DNA from: Streptomyces rapamycinicus NRRL 5491
Lineage (GTDB): Bacteria > Actinomycetota > Actinomycetes > Streptomycetales > Streptomycetaceae
DNA length: 64,000 bases
Reading direction: 5' to 3'
Assembly (NCBI RefSeq): GCF_024298965.1
Contig: NZ_CP085193.1
Span: 2,480,001 to 2,544,000, forward strand
Shown piece after piece: positions 43,349-51,601 of this stretch. The translations under genes and the position numbers were made by a program. How positions within the stretch are numbered: position 1 is the stretch's first letter; each line of letters starts with the position of its first letter. The notes under the pieces were generated by a model. It made no database searches, was not told where the DNA came from, and worked only from the letters and a program-made list of their open reading frames with translations.

Positions 43349-45010
43349 ATGCAGAACAGTCGCGGCGCGCAGGGACGCGCGGACACTTACGACGTGGCGA
43401 TACTCGGCAGCGGCATGGCCGGCGGAATGCTGGGCGCGGTGCTGGCCCGCAACGGTGTCCGGGTGCTGCTGCTGGACGCCGGCACCCATCCGCGGTTCGC
43501 CGTGGGCGAGTCGACCATTCCGTACACCTCGGGCATGACCCGGATCATCGCCGACCGCTACCGGGTGCCCGAGCTCAAGCCGCTGTCCAGTCACAAGGGG
43601 ATCAGCCGACAGGTGTCGCGCTACTGCGGCCAGAAGCAGAACTTCGGCTTCGTGTACCACCGCGCGGGCACCCCGCAGAACCCGCGGGAGATCAACCAGT
43701 TGGTGGTCCCCTCTGCCATCCGCACCGAGACCCACCTGTTCCGGCAGGACGTGGACTCGTACCTGTTCCACACCGCGGTCAAGTACGGCGCTGAGCCGCT
43801 GCTGAACACCCGGATCACGGACGTGGACATCGACCCGGCATCGGGCGCGGTGCTGCGCACCGAGCACGGCCGGGAGTTCCGGGCGAGCTACATCGTGGAC
43901 GGAAGCGGGTTCCGCTCGCCGCTGGCGGAGAAGTTCGCGCTGCGGGAGACGACGACCCGGGCCCGCACCCACTCCCGATCCCTGTTCACCCATATGATCG
44001 GGGTGCGTCCCTTCGACCAGGCGCCGGCCGCGCGGGAACACGATCAGCCCAACCCCTGGCACCACGGCACCTTGCACCACGTCTTCGACGGTGGCTGGCT
44101 GTGGGTGATCCCGTTCGACAACCACGCGGACTCCCTCAACCCGCTGTGCAGCGTGGGGCTGACGCTGGATCCCCGGGTCCTCCCCAAGGAGGACACACCT
44201 CCGCAGGCCGAGTTCGACGCGTTCCTGCGCCGGTTCCCGCAGATCGCCTGGCAGTTCCAGGACGCCCGGCCGGTGCGCCCCTGGGTGTCCACCGGGCGGC
44301 TGCAGTACTCGGCCAAGCAGGTGGTCGGCGACCGCTTCTGCCTCACCTCGCACGCGGCCGGGTTCATCGACGCGCTGTACTCGCGCGGGCTGACCAACAC
44401 CCTGGAACTCGTCAACGCCCTGGGCTGGCGACTGATCGCCGCCGCCCGCGACGGCGACTGGTCGACCGAGCGCTTCAGCTATCTGGAGACGCTCCAGCAG
44501 GGCCTCTTCGACTTCCACGACGACCTGGTGTTCAGCTCGTTCGTGGGCTTCGGCGACTACGAGCTGTGGAACGCGGTGAACCGCACCTGGATGCTCGGCA
44601 CGATGCTGGGCAACGTCATGCTGGAGGACGCCTACCACCGCTTCACGCGCAGCGGGGACACCGAGGTCTTCCGGGAGCTGGAGGACTCCGCACACCCCGG
44701 CTCCCCGCTTCCGGTGAGCCAGGGGTTCAACGCGATGAGCGCCCTCACGCGTGACCTGTGCATTCAGGTGGACGAGGGCTCGCTCGCCCCGCGAGAGGCG
44801 GCCCGACGCATTCTGGAGTGCGTCCGGGAAGCGGATTTCGTCGCCCCGTCCTTCCGTCTCGGGCTGCGCGACACCCGCTGCTTCAACATGTCGCCGGGGA
44901 AGATGGCGAAGAACGCGGTGTGGTGCCGCAGGGATGCCCCCGAGGAAATCGGACAGCGGATGATAAACGCAAGCAAGGGGCTGGTCCGGATGCGCCTTCT
45001 GGGCGGATAG
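43349..45010 (+). CDS. Flavin-dependent halogenase (neocarzilin ORF3-like)
   Basis: 553 residues from ATG 43349, ribosome site AAGGCGAGG; an in-frame upstream ATG at 43265 is rejected. FAD motif LGSGMAGGMLGA near residue 19, GESTIPYTSG near 58, halogenase signature WLWVIP starting at Trp250, and a long C-terminal extension as in halogenases that act on carrier-bound or free acyl substrates. It lies directly upstream of the PKS genes. In the published neocarzilin cluster a halogenase, ORF3, occupies this position and was proposed to chlorinate the aliphatic terminus; I infer the same role. How one enzyme would place three chlorines on one carbon is unresolved, and the shorter homologue at 37761 may share the work. 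Confidence 0.92.
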   Translation: MQNSRGAQGRADTYDVAILGSGMAGGMLGAVLARNGVRVLLLDAGTHPRFAVGESTIPYTSGMTRIIADRYRVPELKPLSSHKGISRQVSRYCGQKQNFGFVYHRAGTPQNPREINQLVVPSAIRTETHLFRQDVDSYLFHTAVKYGAEPLLNTRITDVDIDPASGAVLRTEHGREFRASYIVDGSGFRSPLAEKFALRETTTRARTHSRSLFTHMIGVRPFDQAPAAREHDQPNPWHHGTLHHVFDGGWLWVIPFDNHADSLNPLCSVGLTLDPRVLPKEDTPPQAEFDAFLRRFPQIAWQFQDARPVRPWVSTGRLQYSAKQVVGDRFCLTSHAAGFIDALYSRGLTNTLELVNALGWRLIAAARDGDWSTERFSYLETLQQGLFDFHDDLVFSSFVGFGDYELWNAVNRTWMLGTMLGNVMLEDAYHRFTRSGDTEVFRELEDSAHPGSPLPVSQGFNAMSALTRDLCIQVDEGSLAPREAARRILECVREADFVAPSFRLGLRDTRCFNMSPGKMAKNAVWCRRDAPEEIGQRMINASKGLVRMRLLGG

Positions 45011-45041
45011 AAACTCTCCGGATCGGGGGCGCCGATACCAC

Positions 45042-45062
45042 CCCCTATTCCTGCGCTAGGGG
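45042..45062. terminator. Small hairpin after the second halogenase
   Basis: CCCCTA-9 bases-TAGGGG, 32 bp after the halogenase stop and about 110 bp before the first PKS start. It is a candidate weak terminator or attenuator separating the regulator/halogenase unit from the PKS operon. The rest of this 160-bp gap, with an A-rich segment near 45080, could hold a PKS promoter. Confidence 0.35.
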
Positions 45063-45170
45063 CTTCGTCGCGGAATCCGAGAAAAAAGGGGGCTGTGTCA
45101 GGTGGTCACGTTCGCATAGATTTCCGATAGTGCGGCTGGAAGTTCCGGACTGCAGGAAGTGACTCGGATA

Positions 45171-48100
45171 ATGACTGCGAATTTCGAGCGGGATCCCGCT
45201 GATCCCATTGCCGTCGTCGGAATTGCTGGACGATTTCCCGGAGCGCCGGACACGGAGAGTCTGTGGCGGCTGCTGATGTCCGGCGGCGATGCGATCGGCC
45301 CCGTTCCGGCAGACCGCTGGGACGCCACCGAACAGCTCGATCCCGAGCGGCGGATCCAGGGGGTCGGCGGATTCCTGGACGGAGTGGACCGGTTCGACGC
45401 CGGGTTCTTCGGCATCTCGCCTCGTGAGGCGGCCGCCATCGACCCGCAGCAGCGCCTGCTGCTGGAGGTGGGCTGGCGCGCCCTGGAGGACGCCGGGCAG
45501 CGTGCCTCCGACCTGGTCGGCTCCCGCACCGGCGTGTACGTCGGGGCCTCCTGGCACGACTACGAACTACTGCGCGAGGAGCGGGGGGCCCGTCCCACCC
45601 CGCACAGCCTGGTGGGCAACGCCCTCGACGTCATCGCCGCCCGCTTCTCCTACGTCTTCGGTCTGCGCGGGCCCAGCATGACCGTGGAGACCGGCTGCTC
45701 GTCCTCGCTCGTCGCCCTGCACCTGGCTGCCCAGGCCCTGCGGCAGGGCGAAATCGACGCCGCCGTGGTCGGGGCGACCAACCTCATGCTCGACCCGCAT
45801 GTGACGGTGGGACTGACCCACTTCGGCGCCCTGTCACCAGACGGCCGCTGCAAGACCTTCTCGGCGTCGGCCAACGGCTTCGTACGCGGCGAGACGGTCG
45901 CCGCGCTGTATGTGAAGACGCTGCGCCGGGCACTGGCGGACGGCGACCGTATCCACGGCGTCGTGGTCCGCACGGCCGTCAACAACGACGGGGGCGGCGA
46001 GAGCCTGGTGACACCGAGCTCTGAGGGGCAGGAGGATCTGCTGCGCCAGGCGTACGGCGACGGACGCCTGCCGCCGAACGCGCCGACGTACGTCGAGGCG
46101 CACGGCACCGGCACCGGGCGCGGCGACCCGATCGAGGTCACCGCGCTCGGCAGGGTCCTGGGCCAAGGCCGGGGGGACCAGCCGCTGATGGTGGGGTCGG
46201 TCAAGACCAACCTCGGCCACTTGGAGGCCGGCGCGGGCATGGCCGGCCTGATCAAGCTGCTCCTCGCGCTGCGCCACCGCGCCCTGCCGCCAAGCCTGCA
46301 CGCCGAAGAACTCAACCCGGCCATCCCGTTCGACGAGCTGGGGGTGCGGGTGGTGCGCGAAGCGGTGACGCTTCCCGCGTCCGGTCCCGTGTATCTCGGT
46401 GTCAACTCCTTCGGCTGGGGCGGCACCAACGCCCACGTCGTGGTGGCGAGCCCGCCGGAGGAGCCACCCGCCAAGACGGTGGTCCCGCCCCGGGTGCGTA
46501 CGGACCGGGTCCGACCCCAGGCAGCCGGAGAGGGCGTGCCGGAGGTCGCGGCGGCGACCGGCGCGGTGACGGGTGAGGAGCTGCCCGTGTTCGTCCCGTT
46601 GTCGGCCCGGGACCGGACGGCCCTGGCCGAGCGGGCACGGGAGCTGACGACCTGTGTCCCGGAGACCTCCGACGGGATCGGCGCCCTGGCCGGCACCCTC
46701 GCCTGGCGCCGCGACCACTTCCCGCTCCGCGCCGCGCTGACGGCCGCTGGGGCCGACCGGCTGCGCACGGCCCTGTCCGCCGTCGCCACCGCGGCCGACC
46801 GCGAGGAACTCTCCGAGAAGGCGGCCGAGTTGCCCGACGCGGTCGTGGGGCGGGCCCGCCCGCACGGCCGCACCGCCTTCGTCTTCCCCGGGCAGGGTTC
46901 GCAGTGGAAGGGCATGGGCCGCGAGCTGTTCCGGGACGTCCCGCTGTTCGCGGAGGTGATCCGCCGCTGCGCCAAGGCTCTGGAGCCGTACATCGACTGG
47001 GACCTCACCGCCGTCTTCGAGGAAGGTACCGACGACACCTGGACGACCCGCATCGACATGCTCCAGCCCACGCTGTGGGCCATGTCCCTGGGCCTCGCCG
47101 AGCTGTGGCGGGCCGCCGGGGTGGAGCCCGACGTCGTCCTCGGCCACAGCCAGGGCGAGATCACCGCGGCCACCCTCGCCGGCATCCTGTCGTACGAGGA
47201 CGCCGCACTCGTGATGGCCCGCCGCAGCGCGATCGCCCGCCGCACCTCGGGGCGGGGCCGGATGCTCGCGGTCGACCTGGACCGGGACGCCGCGTTGGAG
47301 GCGCTGGAGGGCTTCGAGGACACCGTGGCCCTCGCCGTGCACAACGGGCCCAGGGCATGTGTGCTGTCCGGTGCCGAGGACTCGGTGCTGATGCTCAAGG
47401 AGCTGTTGGAGGCGGAGGGCACGTACTGCGGGCTGGTGAACGTCGACTACGCCTCGCACAGCCCGCAGATGGACGAACTGCGCACGGACCTGCTTCAGGC
47501 CCTCGCTTCGGTCCGGCCACGGCCCGGGGCCATCGGCCTGCTGTCGACGGTGCGGGGCCGCATGCTGAACGGCCCGGAGATGGACGCCGCGTACTGGGTG
47601 GAGAACCTGCGCCGGCCGGTGCTGTTCGCCGATGCGATGAGCGCCCTCTTCGACGACGGTGTCACCCACGTCGTGGAGATCAGCCCACACCCAGTGCTGG
47701 CCCCGGCCGTCGAACAACTCGCCGCACCGCGGCCCGAACCCCCGGCCGTGCTGACCACGATCCGCCGCCACCAAGGCGATCAGGCGGCCCTCGCACTGGC
47801 CCTCGCCCGCGGTTACGTCGCCGGGCTCGAACCGTTCGGCGGCCTGTCCCGGCACGCGTGCGTACCGGTGCCCGGCTACCCGCTGCGGCCGGAGAGCCAC
47901 TGGGTCCCGCGCCGCCCCCGTCGGTCCGGTGCGGCCCGTGGTTTCGCGGCGCCGCTGTCCCCGGCGCCGGGGACAGCGGGCACCTGGCACGCGTCGCTGG
48001 AGCTGTCCCTGACGGACCAGCCCTGGCTGGGCGACCACCGGGTGTACGACACGGCCGTGCTGCCGGGCGCTGCGATGCTGGCCCTCGCCGTCAACGCGGT

Positions 48101-51100
48101 TCGGACACACGGTCGTTCGGCACCGTTGCGGCTGACGGATGTCGCGTTCCGCAAGGAGGTGGCGCTGTCCGAGCAACCCGCCCGGCTCTCCGTCGAATGG
48201 CGCGAGGACATCGCCGACGGAGGGCGTTTCCGGCTGCTGGCGCTGCCCGAGGGCGACAGCACCTGGCAGGTCGCCGCCGAGGCGCGGGCGTACCGGTGGG
48301 CCGATGAGTCGGCCGCTCCCGAGTTTCCGGAGTGGGCGTCGGTGGCGGAGCCCGCGGATCCCGAGGAGTTCTACCACCGGTGGAGTGCGCGCGGGCTGGG
48401 CTATGGTCCGGCCTTCCGGGGCGTACGACGGCTGTTCCCCGGGCCCGAGGGGCAGGTCCTGGGCGAGGTCGTCCTGGCGGATGCCCTGCGGGAGACCAGC
48501 CGGCCGCGCGAACCGCACCCGGCCCTGTGGGACGGCGCGCTGCAGGTGGCGCTCGCCCTGTGCGGGGACGTGGGCGGGCAGGCCGCGCTGGTGCCCACGT
48601 CGGTGCGCCGGGTGCGGCTGCTGGGCGAGGCGGAGGAGCCGGTGACGACCGTGTGGTCACACGCCGTGCGCCATGCGGACGCAAGCGTGGACGTGCGCCT
48701 CTTCGACGCCGCGCAGGCGCCCCTGATGGTGCTGGAGGGGCTCCGGCTGGAGCCGCTGCCGGCCGCCGACGGCGTGGAAGAGGACTCCGGACGGCTGCAC
48801 CACCTCGCTTGGCTGGACCTGGCCGAGGACACCGACGATTCGTCCGGCTCCCTGACGCGTGCCGCCTCCGCCGCGGTGGCGATGCGCTGGATCGTGTGCG
48901 GCGACGGCGCGGACGAGCGGGCACTGGCCGCGGCTCTGTCGGCGGCGGGGGCCGAGGCCGCCGTGTCCACCGGCGCCGGCGAAGATCCACTGGGGGATGT
49001 GCGGCCCGCCGAGGGTGTCGTCTTCCTCGCCCCGCGAGCCGCGGCCGGACCGGAGGCGCAGGAACACGGCCTCGGCCGGCTCGCCGACGTCGTGCGGAGC
49101 TGCGCCGAACGGGGCGAACCGCCCCGGCTGGCGGTGGTGACCGCGGGCGCCCAGGCGGTGTCCGCCGGGGACATACCCGATCCCGGCGCCGCCCTTTACT
49201 GGGGCTGGTCCCGGGTCCTGCGACGCGAACACGGCGAGCTTGCGCCCCGCGTGGTCGACGTGGCCGCCGACGCGACCGACTGGGCCGAACGCTGCGCCGC
49301 GGAGCTGCTCACCGACGACGGCGAGGACCAAGTGGTCCTGCGCCACGGGCGGCGGTTCGGGGCGCGGCTGGCCCGCGGTGCCGTACCGGAGGAGCGGCTC
49401 GCCGCCCTGCCCGCACAGCGCACCTGCCCGCAGCCGTTCCGGTACGGCGGCTCAGGGCCCGGCGGCGGCGCCCGGTACGTACCGTTGACGCGGCGCGCTC
49501 CGGGCCCCGGTGAGGTGGAGGTCGAGGTGTCCGCCGCCGCGGTCGAGCCCCCCGAGGCGGCGGCCGCTTCATCGGGGCGTACGGACGGCGCGGGACCCGT
49601 CGGGCACGCGTGCGCGGGCCGGGTCGTGGCCGTCGGCCCGGACGTCTCGAACCCCGCACCGGGAGACCGGGTAGTGGCCCTGGCCACCGGAACGGTCGCG
49701 ACCCACGTGACCGTGCGGGCCGACCACACCCGGCCGGTGCCCGCCGGGTGGGCGGATCCGGACGCCGCGGCCCTCCCGCTGGCCCTGGCCACCGCCTGGT
49801 GCGCCCTGTCCGGCCTCGCCCGCCTCGACGCGTCGGAGACGGTGCTGATCCACTGCGGGGGCGGGACGACGGGGCCGGCGGCGGCGCAGGTCGCCCGGGC
49901 GCTGAGCGCCCGGGTCCTCGCCACCGCGCGGAATGCCGCCGAGCGCACGGCCCTGTGCGAGCTGGGTGTGGAGGAGGTGTACGACGCACGGGACCTGTCC
50001 TGGATCGATGCCGTGCGAGCGGCCACCGGTGGCCGCGGCGCGGACGTCATCCTCACACCACCGACCGGGTCCGATCTGGAACACGGACTCGCGGCGCTGG
50101 CCGAGGACGGCCGACTGCTCGCGGTCGGGCGCCCGACGGCCGACGGCCGGGACAGGGCAGACGGCTGCGGCTTCGCCCCGGCCGCCCTCGCCCGGGGCGC
50201 CTGCGTGTCGGGGGTGGACGCGGCAGGGCTGCTGCGCCGTGCGCCCGAACGGCTGGCGCGGGCCCTGGAGTCGGCTTGGGACCTGCTGGCCGGGGGCAGG
50301 CTGCGGCCCGTCGCCGTCCGCACGTCCTCCTTCGACAGGGCCGAGGAGGCGCTGCGGGAGCTCGCCGCGGGCCGCGATCCGCGGGCGTGCGTCCTGACGG
50401 GCCCGGAAAGCGTCGAGCGCGTGGAGCCGCTGGTGCTGCCCGACGGCGGGTTCCGCTCCGACGGCACCTACCTGATCAGCGGGGGCTTGGGGGCGCTCGG
50501 GCTGTCACTGGCGGAGTTCCTCGCCGAGCACGGGGCCGGCGCGCTCGTGCTGCTGGGCCGCTCGGCGCCGCACCCCGCGACCGCGGCCCGGCTGGCAACG
50601 CTGCGTGCCGCGGGCACGGTGATCGAGACGGTGCGCTGTGACGTGACCGACCTGACCGCGCTGAGGGCCGCGCTGGACCCGGTCCACTCCCACCTGCCGC
50701 CGGTACGTGGGGTGTTCCATGCAGCCGGTGTGTTGAACGACGCCACGGTCCGCACCGTGACGCCGGAGCAGATCGCGGACGTCGTACGGCCCAAGGCGGC
50801 CGGTGCCCGGAACCTGGAGACCGTCACCGCCGCTGATCCGTTGGACTGCTTCGTGCTGTTCTCCTCGGCCGCGGCTCTGTTCGGCAACGCCGGGCAGGCA
50901 GCGTACGCGGCGGCCAACGCCGGCCTCGACGCCTTCGCCGAGTCCCGGCGGCTGCGCGGACTCCCCGCCCTGAGTGTGCAATGGGGCCCGTTCACGGACA
51001 TCGGCCTCGCCGCCGACGACGCCCGGCGCGGTGAGCGGCTGGCGGAGCGCGGCATGGGCGGCTTTCCCGCCGTGGAGGCCTGGCCCGCGCTGCTGCGGAT

Positions 51101-51542
51101 GCTCCGGCGGGGCGACGTGGTAGCCGGCTATGTGCCGCTCGACCTCCGGCAGTGGTTCGACGCCTATCCCGAGACGGCCGCGTGCGGCAGCTGGCAGTGG
51201 TTGCGGGAAGCGGCTCACGAGGGCGGCGCCCATGAGGCGCACGCCGTGGAGTTCCGTGGCCTGCTGACGCGCACGGCGGCCGCGGAGCGGCCCCCGCTGG
51301 TCGAGGGCAGGATCCGCGAACTGGCGGGCCGTGTGCTGCGCATGGCGCCGGACGGCATCGGGCACGAGACGCCGTTCAAGGCCCTCGGCCTGGACTCCCT
51401 GATGAGTCTCGAACTGCGCAATCGCCTGGAGACGGCCTTCGGTCTCCGGCTCTCCCCGACCCTCCTGTGGGCCCACAGCACCCCCAGGGCGCTGGCCGCG
51501 GCCCTGACCGAGCAACTGACCACCACAGCCGGGGACGGCTGA
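45171..51542 (+). CDS. Type I PKS, module 1: KS-AT-DH-ER-KR-ACP
   Basis: 2123 residues. ATG 45171 is preferred; GTG 45159 would overlap the AGGAAG ribosome site. KS at about 12-435 with Cys176 in TGCSSS (Gly replaces the usual Ala) and HGTGT; AT at about 560-870 with Ser660 (GHSQGE) and YASH at 760-763, the methylmalonyl-CoA signature; DH at about 925-1205 with His956 and Asp1121; ER near 1390-1690 (nucleotide loop about 1559); KR near 1760-2000 with Tyr1912; ACP Ser2076. The module would add a methyl-branched, fully reduced unit. In the DH the usual Gly of HxxxGxxxxP is Asp. No loading module or N-terminal docking coil is present, consistent with this being the first PKS and taking a CoA starter directly or working iteratively. 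It corresponds to neocarzilin ORF4. Confidence 0.95.
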   Translation: MTANFERDPADPIAVVGIAGRFPGAPDTESLWRLLMSGGDAIGPVPADRWDATEQLDPERRIQGVGGFLDGVDRFDAGFFGISPREAAAIDPQQRLLLEVGWRALEDAGQRASDLVGSRTGVYVGASWHDYELLREERGARPTPHSLVGNALDVIAARFSYVFGLRGPSMTVETGCSSSLVALHLAAQALRQGEIDAAVVGATNLMLDPHVTVGLTHFGALSPDGRCKTFSASANGFVRGETVAALYVKTLRRALADGDRIHGVVVRTAVNNDGGGESLVTPSSEGQEDLLRQAYGDGRLPPNAPTYVEAHGTGTGRGDPIEVTALGRVLGQGRGDQPLMVGSVKTNLGHLEAGAGMAGLIKLLLALRHRALPPSLHAEELNPAIPFDELGVRVVREAVTLPASGPVYLGVNSFGWGGTNAHVVVASPPEEPPAKTVVPPRVRTDRVRPQAAGEGVPEVAAATGAVTGEELPVFVPLSARDRTALAERARELTTCVPETSDGIGALAGTLAWRRDHFPLRAALTAAGADRLRTALSAVATAADREELSEKAAELPDAVVGRARPHGRTAFVFPGQGSQWKGMGRELFRDVPLFAEVIRRCAKALEPYIDWDLTAVFEEGTDDTWTTRIDMLQPTLWAMSLGLAELWRAAGVEPDVVLGHSQGEITAATLAGILSYEDAALVMARRSAIARRTSGRGRMLAVDLDRDAALEALEGFEDTVALAVHNGPRACVLSGAEDSVLMLKELLEAEGTYCGLVNVDYASHSPQMDELRTDLLQALASVRPRPGAIGLLSTVRGRMLNGPEMDAAYWVENLRRPVLFADAMSALFDDGVTHVVEISPHPVLAPAVEQLAAPRPEPPAVLTTIRRHQGDQAALALALARGYVAGLEPFGGLSRHACVPVPGYPLRPESHWVPRRPRRSGAARGFAAPLSPAPGTAGTWHASLELSLTDQPWLGDHRVYDTAVLPGAAMLALAVNAVRTHGRSAPLRLTDVAFRKEVALSEQPARLSVEWREDIADGGRFRLLALPEGDSTWQVAAEARAYRWADESAAPEFPEWASVAEPADPEEFYHRWSARGLGYGPAFRGVRRLFPGPEGQVLGEVVLADALRETSRPREPHPALWDGALQVALALCGDVGGQAALVPTSVRRVRLLGEAEEPVTTVWSHAVRHADASVDVRLFDAAQAPLMVLEGLRLEPLPAADGVEEDSGRLHHLAWLDLAEDTDDSSGSLTRAASAAVAMRWIVCGDGADERALAAALSAAGAEAAVSTGAGEDPLGDVRPAEGVVFLAPRAAAGPEAQEHGLGRLADVVRSCAERGEPPRLAVVTAGAQAVSAGDIPDPGAALYWGWSRVLRREHGELAPRVVDVAADATDWAERCAAELLTDDGEDQVVLRHGRRFGARLARGAVPEERLAALPAQRTCPQPFRYGGSGPGGGARYVPLTRRAPGPGEVEVEVSAAAVEPPEAAAASSGRTDGAGPVGHACAGRVVAVGPDVSNPAPGDRVVALATGTVATHVTVRADHTRPVPAGWADPDAAALPLALATAWCALSGLARLDASETVLIHCGGGTTGPAAAQVARALSARVLATARNAAERTALCELGVEEVYDARDLSWIDAVRAATGGRGADVILTPPTGSDLEHGLAALAEDGRLLAVGRPTADGRDRADGCGFAPAALARGACVSGVDAAGLLRRAPERLARALESAWDLLAGGRLRPVAVRTSSFDRAEEALRELAAGRDPRACVLTGPESVERVEPLVLPDGGFRSDGTYLISGGLGALGLSLAEFLAEHGAGALVLLGRSAPHPATAARLATLRAAGTVIETVRCDVTDLTALRAALDPVHSHLPPVRGVFHAAGVLNDATVRTVTPEQIADVVRPKAAGARNLETVTAADPLDCFVLFSSAAALFGNAGQAAYAAANAGLDAFAESRRLRGLPALSVQWGPFTDIGLAADDARRGERLAERGMGGFPAVEAWPALLRMLRRGDVVAGYVPLDLRQWFDAYPETAACGSWQWLREAAHEGGAHEAHAVEFRGLLTRTAAAERPPLVEGRIRELAGRVLRMAPDGIGHETPFKALGLDSLMSLELRNRLETAFGLRLSPTLLWAHSTPRALAAALTEQLTTTAGDG

Positions 51543-51601
51543 ATCGGGCCGCTCAGGCCCTGGTAAGGCTCCGTCGGACCCGATCGCGAGGAAATCTGTT
51601 C

